Positions 1-5,593 of a stretch of DNA of 11,942 nt are shown piece by piece. The notes under the pieces are model-generated. The model saw only the letters and a list, made by a program, of their open reading frames with translations, ran no database searches and had not been told where the DNA came from. The stretch spans positions 1-11,942 of the forward strand of contig CAZVGV010000019.1 of NCBI GenBank assembly GCA_964627055.1. The letters are read 5' to 3'. Position numbers and translations under genes: made by a program. The stretch comes from JBBTQS01 sp964627055 (GTDB lineage Bacteria; Patescibacteriota; Patescibacteriia; Magasanikbacterales; JBBTQS01). The first letter of the stretch is position 1, and every line of letters begins with the position of its first letter.

Positions 1-530
1 AACCCAGCAATGAGAGCCACAACCAAAAATATTCCAAACAACAATACCATTTCTACAATTTTTACTGTCTTCATTCCGAAAATCACAAAAGAAGTGGCCA
101 GCAAGAAAAAAACCAAGGCCCATTTCGTAGGATCTCCGCCAAAGAGCGCTGCGAGGGTTTCACCTTCACCAATCAAATAGATGAGCAAAGTCCCAAACAA
201 CATGCTGTACATAATGATCCCCATCAGGATCTCGCCAGTTCTGCCCAAATACTGCCGTGCCAAGCCTACGAGCTGAAGCGGACGCTGTGTGCTCGAAGCA
301 ATTTCAGCGATCAAAAGATTGAGTCCAAAAGTCAAAAATCCAATCAGGACAATACAGAGAAGTCCGAGACCAACACCGACCTGCGAAACCACAAACGGAA
401 TACCCAAAATTCCTGCACCAATGGTCCCACTCAAAATCAAAGCCGTACCTTCAAGATATGGGAGACGCTTCAAAATCCATCCCTGATGAAGCGTCGAAGA
501 ATGTCGTGTCGGTTGTGGAGGATGAGACAT
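1..530 (-). CDS. Amino acid permease, aromatic/hydroxy amino acid type (5' part, runs off the window)
   Basis: Probable integral membrane symporter importing an aromatic or hydroxylated amino acid (HAAAP family, related to TyrP/TnaB/Mtr, within the APC fold). Reading the minus strand from the ATG at 530 gives 176 residues with no stop before the window edge, so the C-terminal half is missing. A polar N-terminal tail of about 25 residues is followed by GTIGAGILGIPF (residues 35-46), the glycine-rich broken-helix motif of transmembrane segment 1 that binds substrate in this fold. Hydrophobic segments lie near 26-50, 53-77, 100-121, 136-152 and 158-176. The start is supported by a promoter whose -10 ends only 9 nt upstream. 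It is divergent from the tRNA gene. The exact substrate cannot be told from this fragment; a branched-chain or general amino acid transporter is possible. Confidence 0.8.
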   Translation of the reverse strand, partial: MSHPPQPTRHSSTLHQGWILKRLPYLEGTALILSGTIGAGILGIPFVVSQVGVGLGLLCIVLIGFLTFGLNLLIAEIASSTQRPLQLVGLARQYLGRTGEILMGIIMYSMLFGTLLIYLIGEGETLAALFGGDPTKWALVFFLLATSFVIFGMKTVKIVEMVLLFGIFLVVALIAG

Positions 531-539
531 AATGGCGAT

Positions 540-568
540 AGTATAGCACAAATCTGGAGAGATATAAA
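540..568 (-). promoter_or_regulatory. Promoter of the permease gene, leaderless type
   Basis: On the minus strand the hexamer TTTATA (568-563) is separated by 17 nt from an extended -10, TGTGCTATACT (550-540). The expected transcription start, about 7 nt downstream, falls within 2-3 nt of the ATG at 530, so the mRNA should be essentially leaderless. The 11-base -10 block is identical to those at 2751-2761 and 11436-11446. The site is inferred from sequence only. Confidence 0.65.
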
Positions 569-593
569 TTTGGAGCCCGTCCCCAATGAGATA

Positions 594-622
594 TTGACTT
601 ATTTTCTAAATTTTTGTATACT
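594..622 (+). promoter_or_regulatory. Promoter of the tRNA-Val gene
   Basis: TTGACT (594-599) and TATACT (617-622) are spaced by exactly 17 nt, close to a sigma-70 consensus. The predicted start near 629-630 gives a 5' tRNA leader of about 10 nt before residue 1 of the tRNA at 639. It shares the gap 531-638 with the divergent permease promoter. Confidence 0.75.
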
Positions 623-638
623 GTTTTCATCTTCAAAA

Positions 639-715
639 GCGCGCTTAGCTCAGTTGGTTAGAGCATCTCGTTTACACCGAGAGGGTCGGGGGTTCGAATC
701 CCTCAACTCCCACCA
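639..715 (+). tRNA. tRNA-Val (anticodon UAC), CCA encoded, acceptor stem mismatched
   Basis: A 77-nt tRNA whose body folds normally. D stem GCTC/GAGC (648-651/661-664) has a GG-containing loop. Anticodon stem TCTCG/CGAGA (666-670/678-682) holds the 7-nt loop TTTACAC with anticodon TAC, reading valine GUN codons. A 5-nt variable loop is followed by T stem GGGGG/CCCTC around the TTCGAAT loop (693-699). The discriminator is A712 and CCA (713-715) is encoded. The acceptor stem is odd: 5' strand GCGCGCT (639-645) faces AACTCCC (705-711), so positions 1, 3, 5 and 7 pair but 2, 4 and 6 are C-C, C-T and C-A. GGGAGTT would pair fully. It has its own promoter and a terminator beginning one base after CCA. 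It may be a decayed or chimeric copy, or the region may contain sequence errors. Confidence 0.88.
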
Positions 716-757
716 AAAAATAAACCAGTGCATCCTGTGATGCGCTGGTTTATTTTT
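716..757 (+). terminator. Rho-independent terminator of tRNA-Val
   Basis: Arms 716-734 and 739-757 form a 19-bp stem with one T-G wobble (729/744) around the tetraloop CTGT. The A-tract at its base begins immediately after the tRNA CCA, and the 3' arm ends in T5 (753-757). The A/T-flanked symmetry would let it work in both directions. The last T of the U-tract is already the first base of the next promoter's extended -10. Confidence 0.85.
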
Positions 758-765
758 GCTATACT
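757..765 (+). promoter_or_regulatory. Extended -10 promoter for the gene at 780
   Basis: TGCTATACT lies directly on the end of the tRNA terminator. No -35 hexamer is visible at the right distance because that space is the terminator stem. The predicted start near 772 gives a leader of about 7 nt before the ATG at 780. Confidence 0.55.
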
Positions 766-779
766 GAAAGTTACATAAC

Positions 780-1127
780 ATGTTTTTATTGCACTTCAAT
801 GGTATGCGTGCTCCAATTCTTGGTTTGATCGTCATTAGTTTGGTCGTGAGCACTTGGGGTGTGTATGTGCTTCAGCGTGGAGTTGTGGAGAGTCCGCAGA
901 GTATGTCAGAACGCGTTGTGGATTTTGTGGTGAATCAGGGTATAACTACGCTCGAAAAAAATTGTGTGAGTGTCATGGAGGATGATCGTACAGAAGAAGC
1001 AAGATTTTTTGTTATAAGAGAGCGCCATAATGCGCAGTGTGGTGGTGACCCAAGTACGTCGCCACGCATTGCGACTATTCGTGTGGATTTGCAAACAGGG
1101 GAAATGCAACACGATCTGCTTCAATAG
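780..1127 (+). CDS. Small membrane-anchored or secreted protein, unknown function
   Basis: A 115-residue protein with one N-terminal hydrophobic segment (about residues 10-30), read as a signal anchor or uncleaved signal peptide, so the rest probably faces outside. The C-terminal part carries a compact pattern, RERHNAQCGGDP (residues 80-91), then TSPRIATIRVD and a TG. From memory this resembles a small domain of secreted bacterial proteins with a C-x-GDP and a terminal VD-x-x-TG signature, sometimes loosely called PepSY-like; I cannot confirm the family here. Two cysteines (about 47 and 87) could form a disulfide. The ATG at 780 fits the promoter at 757; an in-frame ATG at 804 would shorten the protein by 8 residues and leave the hydrophobic segment intact. 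No Shine-Dalgarno precedes either. Function unknown. Confidence 0.7.
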   Translation: MFLLHFNGMRAPILGLIVISLVVSTWGVYVLQRGVVESPQSMSERVVDFVVNQGITTLEKNCVSVMEDDRTEEARFFVIRERHNAQCGGDPSTSPRIATIRVDLQTGEMQHDLLQ

Positions 1128-1135
1128 ACGGATTG

Positions 1136-1144
1136 TGGTATACT
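1136..1144 (+). promoter_or_regulatory. Extended -10 promoter, leaderless type, for the gene at 1153
   Basis: TGGTATACT ends 8 nt before the ATG at 1153, so transcription should begin at or within 1-2 nt of the start codon. The -35 region (CTGCTT at 1116) is poor. The motif starts 9 nt after the stop of the preceding gene. Confidence 0.6.
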
Positions 1145-1152
1145 TCTAACGT

Positions 1153-1401
1153 ATGGCAGGTATTTTTTGGGGATTCGTTATCACAGCAATCGGTGTTGTC
1201 ATCACGTGGAAGGCGAATTGGTTCCTCGAGAACTTTGGTCGCATTGATTCGGCAGAAAAGTATTTGCAGTTCTATGGTGGTACGCGACTCGCGTACCAGT
1301 TGATCGGGTTGCTTATTTGTATTATCGGCATGTTGAAGATGACAGGGCTAGGTGGAGGCGCTGCAACTGGATTTGTTGGGTCACTTTTTGGATATCGTTA
1401 G
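1153..1401 (+). CDS. Small integral membrane protein, unknown
   Basis: An 82-residue hydrophobic protein. Two membrane segments are apparent, about residues 3-24 and 45-64, separated by a short polar loop with charged residues (ENFGRIDSAEKY). It ends in a glycine-rich, mildly hydrophobic tail (GLGGGAATGFVGSLFG, about 65-80). I do not recognise a family. It is transcribed from a leaderless-type promoter. Its stop TAG is separated by a single base from the ATG of the methyltransferase, so the two are very likely co-transcribed and translationally coupled. The reading frame is uninterrupted and consistent with a real gene, but its small size makes function assignment impossible from sequence alone. 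Confidence 0.65.
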   Translation: MAGIFWGFVITAIGVVITWKANWFLENFGRIDSAEKYLQFYGGTRLAYQLIGLLICIIGMLKMTGLGGGAATGFVGSLFGYR

Positions 1402-1402
1402 T

Positions 1403-1957
1403 ATGCATACTGCCTCGGGCAAGACCATGCTTAATCCGCAGCAGATTTTGTCATGGCTTGGTGTTGCTGCTGGGCTGCGTGTTGCAGATTTGGGGTGTGG
1501 CTCAACGGGGCATTTCACCTTTCCGAGTGCTGAGAGTGTGGGGCATTTCGGAGTGGTCTACGCAGTAGATGTACAACAAGCAATCGTCAAATCGATTGAG
1601 GCTGCAGCAAAGCAGCGTAATCTAAAGAACGTGATTGGGGTTTGGGCAGATATCGAACATTACGGGTCCACGCCTATTCCAGAAAAGACAATTGATCTTG
1701 CATTGCTCACAAATACGCTGTCCCACGCACGCCGACAATCAGCAATGCTTGCAGAAGCAGCACGTCTGCTCAAGCGCGGTGGGCATCTTGTGGTGATTGA
1801 GTGGCACAAAGAGCGTCATCCGTTGCGTGGCGCTGGTATAAAACCAGTGGATCCTGTGCGTGTTGTTGAGGCGGCAGAAGAGGCTGGATTGGTTCCTGTG
1901 CTCTCATTTACACCGGGTGAGTGGCACGCGGGGTGGATTTTTACGAAGCAAAAGTGA
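1403..1957 (+). CDS. Class I SAM-dependent methyltransferase, substrate unknown
   Basis: A 184-residue cytosolic protein with the Rossmann-like methyltransferase core. Motif I is ADLGCGSTG (residues 28-36), the SAM-binding glycine loop. An acidic residue follows strand 2 (YAVDV, D56) for the ribose. Later core features are WADIE (81-85), DLALLTNTLSH (motif IV region, about 99-109) and LLKRGGHLVVIEW (122-134), the strand-5 signature. The layout resembles the UbiE/arsenite-methyltransferase-like group (Methyltransf_11/25/31), but nothing identifies the substrate. Reading upstream to an ATG at 1352 would overlap the previous gene; the ATG at 1403, one base after that gene's stop, gives a normal N terminus and is preferred. 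No Shine-Dalgarno is seen, so coupling to the upstream gene is likely. Confidence 0.85.
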   Translation: MHTASGKTMLNPQQILSWLGVAAGLRVADLGCGSTGHFTFPSAESVGHFGVVYAVDVQQAIVKSIEAAAKQRNLKNVIGVWADIEHYGSTPIPEKTIDLALLTNTLSHARRQSAMLAEAARLLKRGGHLVVIEWHKERHPLRGAGIKPVDPVRVVEAAEEAGLVPVLSFTPGEWHAGWIFTKQK

Positions 1958-1967
1958 CTTGCAATTC

Positions 1968-1995
1968 GTGAGCCGATGTGATACAACGGGCTCAC
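1968..1995 (+). promoter_or_regulatory. Inverted repeat around a putative extended -10, before the gene at 1997
   Basis: A perfect 7-bp inverted repeat, GTGAGCC (1968-1974) and GGCTCAC (1989-1995), flanks a 14-nt centre. The centre holds TGATACAAC (1979-1987), readable as TG-n-TACAAC, ending 9 nt before the ATG at 1997, the same spacing as other leaderless-type promoters here. It could be an operator overlapping a weak promoter, or a hairpin abutting the start codon. Either role is unproven. Confidence 0.35.
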
Positions 1996-1996
1996 T

Positions 1997-2395
1997 ATGT
2001 CGATCCTGCATCTCTTGACCTGGTCGTATTGGTTCGCGGTTCCAACTGTCATCTCCTATTCAGCACTCCTTACATTAGTGATTGTTTTTGGACTGATGTT
2101 CCTTGCGGGTATCACGTTCAAAAAAGTTTCACACGATGTGCGGATCGAGAAATTCTCGGCGAAGGTTCTGGCACGCTGGGGGTCGTTGCTCACCGTAATG
2201 GCAGTATTGGGGTACCTCTATGTGTTCCTGCGCTATGAGCGCACACCACTCTTCTCGTTACGCATGTTCCTCGGATTGTGGGTGGTAGGGTTCATCTACT
2301 GGGCATACCGCATCTACGTTTACCAGACCAAAAAAATTCCAGAGCTGCGCGCACGACATGATCGTGATGCGCAGAAGTATGCCTACCTCCGCTAA
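1997..2395 (+). CDS. Integral membrane protein, unknown
   Basis: A 132-residue protein with three clear hydrophobic segments (about residues 20-40, 61-78 and 86-105) and possibly a fourth, amphipathic, aromatic-rich one at the N terminus. The C-terminal 25 residues are polar and basic (TKKIPELRARHDRDAQKY), likely cytosolic by the positive-inside rule. I recognise no family. The ATG at 1997 lies two bases after an inverted repeat and close to a putative promoter. The 3' end overlaps the YraN-family gene by 17 nt, which suggests co-transcription and coupled translation, but not a shared function. Confidence 0.7.
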   Translation: MSILHLLTWSYWFAVPTVISYSALLTLVIVFGLMFLAGITFKKVSHDVRIEKFSAKVLARWGSLLTVMAVLGYLYVFLRYERTPLFSLRMFLGLWVVGFIYWAYRIYVYQTKKIPELRARHDRDAQKYAYLR

Positions 2396-2744
2396 TGGGC
2401 GATGGGGTGAGGCAGCAGCACGCGTCTTTCTTGAATCGCGTGGCTACGAAGTGGTGGAGTGCAATTACCGCACTCGATATGGCGAAATAGATTTGGTCGT
2501 GCGCGAAAAGCGTACGATCATTTTTGTTGAGGTAAAAACACGTGTACGGGATACCGGTGCCGCTGAGGCTGCAGTGGATAGGCGCAAACAATTGAGGATT
2601 TGCAAGGCGGCTCATGTGTATAGTCGTCGTGCTCCTGCTGCGCGATATCGATTCGATGTTGTGGTGGTACTACGTTCACCTGGGGATACGACTGCGAGGA
2701 TTCGACACTACCGTAATGCATTTGACATGACCCTCGTTTTTTGA
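2379..2744 (+). CDS. yraN: YraN/UPF0102 family putative endonuclease
   Basis: A 121-residue protein of the YraN (UPF0102) family, a small PD-(D/E)xK nuclease-fold group predicted to act on DNA, with related proteins linked to Holliday-junction-type substrates; the cellular role is not settled. The N-terminal NGRWGEAAARVFLESRGYEV matches the family opening (G-x-x-GE, A-x-x-x-L). The active-site pattern follows: GEIDLV (residues 35-40) and FVEVKTR (49-55), giving E36, D38, E51 and K53 as expected metal/catalytic residues. An ATG at 2358 would add seven residues but lengthen the overlap; ATG 2379 matches the family start. It overlaps the preceding gene by 17 nt. Transcription probably ends at the hairpin at 2760-2786. 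Confidence 0.88.
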   Translation: MPTSANGRWGEAAARVFLESRGYEVVECNYRTRYGEIDLVVREKRTIIFVEVKTRVRDTGAAEAAVDRRKQLRICKAAHVYSRRAPAARYRFDVVVVLRSPGDTTARIRHYRNAFDMTLVF

Positions 2745-2750
2745 TACTCT

Positions 2751-2761
2751 TGTGCTATACT
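2751..2761 (+). promoter_or_regulatory. Extended -10 promoter of the nusA operon
   Basis: TGTGCTATACT, identical over 11 bases to the permease and 11436 promoters. A TTGACA at 2722-2727 is too far (28 nt) from this -10 to be its -35, although it lies 15 nt from a weaker GATACT (2743-2748). The predicted start near 2768 leaves a leader of about 32 nt before the nusA ATG at 2800. Confidence 0.6.
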
Positions 2762-2786
2762 AGTTCAATAAAGAACTGGTTTTTTT
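2760..2786 (+). terminator. Terminator-like hairpin overlapping the nusA promoter
   Basis: Stem CTAGTTC (2760-2766) pairs with GAACTGG (2773-2779), with one T-G wobble, around the loop AATAAA, followed by T7 (2780-2786). It has the form of an intrinsic terminator for transcripts coming from yraN. A transcript beginning at about 2768 would start inside the loop and lack the 5' arm, so it would escape termination. The stem is short and A/T-rich apart from its ends, so efficiency may be partial. Confidence 0.6.
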
Positions 2787-2799
2787 GTACCCACAACCT

Positions 2800-4041
2800 A
2801 TGGCCCAAAACGAAATTGTGAGCGCGATCAAGCTCGTAGCCCAGGAGAAAGGTCTCTCCTACGAAGCAGTATTGGAAACACTTGAGACAGCACTTGCTGC
2901 GGCATTCCGCAAAGACTTCGGTAACAAGCAGCAGAATATTATCGTACAGTTCGATCCAGAGACTGGTGCGATGCGCGTCTTCGATGTGAAGCAGGTCACC
3001 CCTGACTTCGATCTCGAGGTGCTTGCACGCATTGCTGCGGAAGAGGCAGAAGCACGCGAAGCAGCACTCTCCCGTGGAGAGATGCCACCAGAACCAGATC
3101 CAAATCGTCCACGGTTCAACCCAAAGACCGACCTCATGTACACCGAGGCGCAGACGGTGAAGCCAGGTGCGCAAATTGGCGAAGAGATTCGCACAGAGCT
3201 CGAGGTGCCGGCTGCGTTTGGTCGCATGGCTGCACAGACTGCGAAGCAGGTGATCATGCAGAAGCTTCGTGAAGCAGAACGTTCCATGATTCTTTCTGAA
3301 TTTGCAGAGCATCAGGGAACAGTGATCATTGGAACGGTGCAGCGTCGCGAAGGACGCAACGTGCTCATTGACCTTGGTCGTGGTACGGGCATCATGTTTC
3401 CACAAGGACAAATCTATGGTGAGCGGTATGAGACCGGTGCACGCTACAAGGTGTATGTAGAGTCTGTTGGTATGGGCCCTAAGGGTCCTGAAATTGTGGT
3501 GTCACGTACTCATGAGTCACTTGTTACCACGATCTTCGGTCTCGAGATTCCAGAAATCGCAGCAGGATCCGTAGTGATCAAGGGTGTAGCACGCGAAGCA
3601 GGTGCGCGCAGCAAGGTTGCAGTAATGAGCATGGAAGATGGTGTTGATCCTGTTGGTGCATGTATTGGTCAGCGTGGAACTCGTATTCAGACTATTATCC
3701 ACGAATTGGGTGGTGAGAAAATCGATATCATTCAGTGGAGCGAGGATACAGAAGGGTATATTCGCAATGCGCTTTCTCCAGCCAAGGTACTCGGCGTGCA
3801 GATGGACGAAACTCCAGAAGGCAAGATTGCAACCGTAACTGTTGCTGAGGATCAGTTCTCACTTGCGATTGGTAAGGGCGGACAGAATGTGCGTCTTGCA
3901 GCTCGCCTCACTGGTTGGAAAATTAATATCAATCAGGAAGGTGGCACCGCTCCAGCAGCTGAGGCAGAAGGAGAAGTTGCAGCGGAAGTTGCGGCGACAC
4001 CAGCTCCAGATGCGCCAGCAGCTGAAGAAGCAGCAGAGTAA
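2800..4041 (+). CDS. nusA: Transcription termination/antitermination factor NusA
   Basis: Binds RNA polymerase and nascent RNA, affecting pausing, intrinsic termination and antitermination. The 413 residues show an N-terminal RNAP-binding domain (from VSAIKLVAQEKGLS), the signature TAKQVIMQKLREAER (147-161), an S1 domain (about 173-240), then KH1 with GQRG (290-293) and KH2 with GKGG (358-361). Compared with the E. coli protein there is an insertion of roughly 35 residues rich in Glu, Ala and Pro (about 79-114) inside the N-terminal domain. The C-terminal acidic repeats are absent and replaced by an Ala/Glu/Pro tail (about 385-413). ATG 2800 (MAQNEIVSAI) is preferred over a TTG at 2785 that falls in the T-tract of the leader hairpin. 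yidC follows 3 nt later. The usual neighbours rimP and infB are not adjacent. Confidence 0.97.
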   Translation: MAQNEIVSAIKLVAQEKGLSYEAVLETLETALAAAFRKDFGNKQQNIIVQFDPETGAMRVFDVKQVTPDFDLEVLARIAAEEAEAREAALSRGEMPPEPDPNRPRFNPKTDLMYTEAQTVKPGAQIGEEIRTELEVPAAFGRMAAQTAKQVIMQKLREAERSMILSEFAEHQGTVIIGTVQRREGRNVLIDLGRGTGIMFPQGQIYGERYETGARYKVYVESVGMGPKGPEIVVSRTHESLVTTIFGLEIPEIAAGSVVIKGVAREAGARSKVAVMSMEDGVDPVGACIGQRGTRIQTIIHELGGEKIDIIQWSEDTEGYIRNALSPAKVLGVQMDETPEGKIATVTVAEDQFSLAIGKGGQNVRLAARLTGWKININQEGGTAPAAEAEGEVAAEVAATPAPDAPAAEEAAE

Positions 4042-4044
4042 TCT

Positions 4045-4779
4045 ATGAAGTGGCTCTTTCAAGTCGTAGTTTTTCAGCCGCTATTCAACATGTTCGTGTG
4101 GCTCAATAATGTCATCCCTGGGCATGACATGGGTCTGGTGATTATTCTTGTTACCATCCTCGTACGTCTTGCGCTCTGGCCATTGTCAGGCAAGTCCTTG
4201 GACGCACAGAAAAAGCTATCAGACTTGCAACCACAGATTGCAGAACTCAAAACCAAGTACAAGGACGACAAGCAGGGATTGGCAACAGCGACCATGCAGT
4301 TGTACAAGGACAATAACATTAATCCGTTTTCGTCCTGCCTCCCGCTCCTGTTGCAATTGCCAATTCTTTTGGGATTGTATTGGGCTTTGTCAGACGCACT
4401 CAATGGAACGCACTTCAACTTCTTGTATGCTGGTGTACAGAATCCAGGTTCACTCAATCCAATTGCGTTTGGGTTCCTTAACCTGATGGCTCCAAGCATT
4501 GTGCTTTCGGTGCTTGCGGGTGCGGCACAATTCTTCCAGGCGCGGATGCTTACCACCAAGCGTCCGCCAGTACATACTACTGGATCAAAGGATGAGGAGC
4601 TCGCTGCTGCGATGAACAAACAGATGATGTATATCATGCCTCTTCTTACGGTGTTCATTGGCTCACAGCTCATGGCAGGTATTACGCTGTACTGGTTGGT
4701 AACAACGTTGCTTACTATCTTGCAGCAGCACTTAGTGTTCAAGAAGCACGAGAAAGCAGCGCTGGAAAAAACCGCATAG
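4045..4779 (+). CDS. yidC: Membrane protein insertase YidC/Oxa1
   Basis: Inserts and folds membrane proteins, alone or with SecYEG. It has 244 residues, the short form without the large periplasmic domain of E. coli YidC. Five membrane segments are suggested: about 5-20, 30-47, 100-123 (CLPLLLQLPILLGLYWAL), 145-166 and 205-235. The conserved positively charged residue of the hydrophilic groove is R41 in TILVRLALWPL. The cytosolic hairpin between segments 1 and 2 (LDAQKKLSDLQPQIAELKTKYKDD region) and the NPFSSCLPLLLQ motif are typical of the family. There is no lipobox cysteine. It lies 3 nt after nusA and 1 nt before the next gene, so it belongs to the nusA operon. The C terminus is short and basic, as in Oxa1-like forms. 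Confidence 0.96.
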   Translation: MKWLFQVVVFQPLFNMFVWLNNVIPGHDMGLVIILVTILVRLALWPLSGKSLDAQKKLSDLQPQIAELKTKYKDDKQGLATATMQLYKDNNINPFSSCLPLLLQLPILLGLYWALSDALNGTHFNFLYAGVQNPGSLNPIAFGFLNLMAPSIVLSVLAGAAQFFQARMLTTKRPPVHTTGSKDEELAAAMNKQMMYIMPLLTVFIGSQLMAGITLYWLVTTLLTILQQHLVFKKHEKAALEKTA

Positions 4780-4780
4780 T

Positions 4781-5593
4781 ATGGTGCTTGACGCCCGAGG
4801 CATTGCAACTTTTTTCTCGGTCGTTGGTCGCACAGTCGGTGAGGCAGAATTGCGGTATTATCTGGATATTTTTGGAAAAGACGTACCGCAAGGTGCGTCT
4901 TTGTCGTTGGAGGGCGGCCCAACGCAGGCACAGTATATGTTTGCAACTCGGAAATGGCGCAGGGCGTTGTGGGTTGCTCGTGTATTGCGTGTATTCCCGT
5001 GGGTACAAGGTGTTGGAGTGGTCAATTCTCTGGGTTTTGTAACTGTACATGAGGAGAGTGATATCGATCTGCTTGTTCTTTGTCAGACCGGTCGTGTGTG
5101 GACGAGTCGGTTGTTCGTTGTGGCGTTGTTGCGGCTGCTTCGATTGCGGCCTGGGGAGGCAGGAAAAGATCCTGTGTGTCCGTCTTTCTTTGTCGCACCA
5201 GATGCCTATGACTTGCAAGCTGTTGCAATTGAAGACGATATCTATTTGCGTTTTTGGTTGGCAACCTTGGTTCCGGTTTGGGGAGAAGAGGCGTTCGGCG
5301 AGCTATTTGCTGCGAATCAGTGGGCAGTTTGGCGTAGTATTGCGCCGCAGTACGTCTCGCCGGGAAAAGTAGTTCGTCTTTGTCGATGGCTCATCTCTGC
5401 GTTCTCTTTTGGTTTTGTAGAGCGGGTTGCACGAGCTGTTCAATTGCGTCTGCTCCCTGCGCGGATTCAAGCAAAAGCAGCTCAATCAGATCATGGGGTG
5501 GTGCTTACTGATACGATGCTCAAGTTCCATGAGGAAGATGGTCGTGCGATGTACCGTGATCGGTGGAAAGCAGCCTATGGAACGCATACGTAA
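4781..5593 (+). CDS. Nucleotidyltransferase-fold (pol beta superfamily) protein, role unknown
   Basis: A 270-residue protein with a nucleotidyltransferase-like core: VNSLGFVTVHEESDIDLLVL (residues 81-100). This keeps the helix-strand pattern and the D-x-D pair (D94, D96) that binds Mg-NTP in this superfamily; the canonical G-S of the first motif reads N-S here. A Trp/Arg-rich helix follows (VWTSRLFVVALLRLL), then a CPSFFVAPDAYDLQAVAIEDDIYLRFW block that I recall as typical of uncharacterised bacterial members. A likely amphipathic region is near 196-230. The N-terminal 60 residues are helical and may bind a substrate. Start ATG 4781 is one base after the yidC stop. The 3' end overlaps the ligase-like gene by 17 nt, hinting at a joint role, perhaps in envelope glycans. 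A minimal antitoxin-type NTase is less likely given its length and partner. Confidence 0.75.
   Translation: MVLDARGIATFFSVVGRTVGEAELRYYLDIFGKDVPQGASLSLEGGPTQAQYMFATRKWRRALWVARVLRVFPWVQGVGVVNSLGFVTVHEESDIDLLVLCQTGRVWTSRLFVVALLRLLRLRPGEAGKDPVCPSFFVAPDAYDLQAVAIEDDIYLRFWLATLVPVWGEEAFGELFAANQWAVWRSIAPQYVSPGKVVRLCRWLISAFSFGFVERVARAVQLRLLPARIQAKAAQSDHGVVLTDTMLKFHEEDGRAMYRDRWKAAYGTHT

Noticed and set aside
486..740. An 84-codon open frame across the tRNA-Val gene
   Set aside because: Its protein is simply the tRNA sequence read as codons (the familiar RLAQLVRAS-type artefact) and it overlaps the permease start region and the terminator.
716..757. Possible CRISPR repeat or mobile-element end at the long palindrome after the tRNA
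   Set aside because: It is a single palindrome with a T-tract directly after the tRNA CCA, which fits a terminator; no second copy, spacers or integrase were seen.
2785..2799. TTG start extending NusA by five residues
   Set aside because: The TTG lies at the end of the T-tract of the leader hairpin. MAQNEIVSAI from ATG 2800 fits the family N terminus.
2755..3411. A 218-codon minus-strand open frame opposite nusA
   Set aside because: Antisense to the conserved N-terminal half of nusA, Cys/His/Leu-rich and without family character.
4074..4946. A 290-codon open frame on the minus strand opposite yidC
   Set aside because: Antisense shadow of yidC and the nucleotidyltransferase gene; no promoter, no coherent protein features.
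5427..5576. A 50-residue N-terminal extension of the ligase-like protein
   Set aside because: It would lie entirely within the nucleotidyltransferase gene in another frame; the residues are not membrane-like or family-like, and ATG 5577 gives a normal N terminus.
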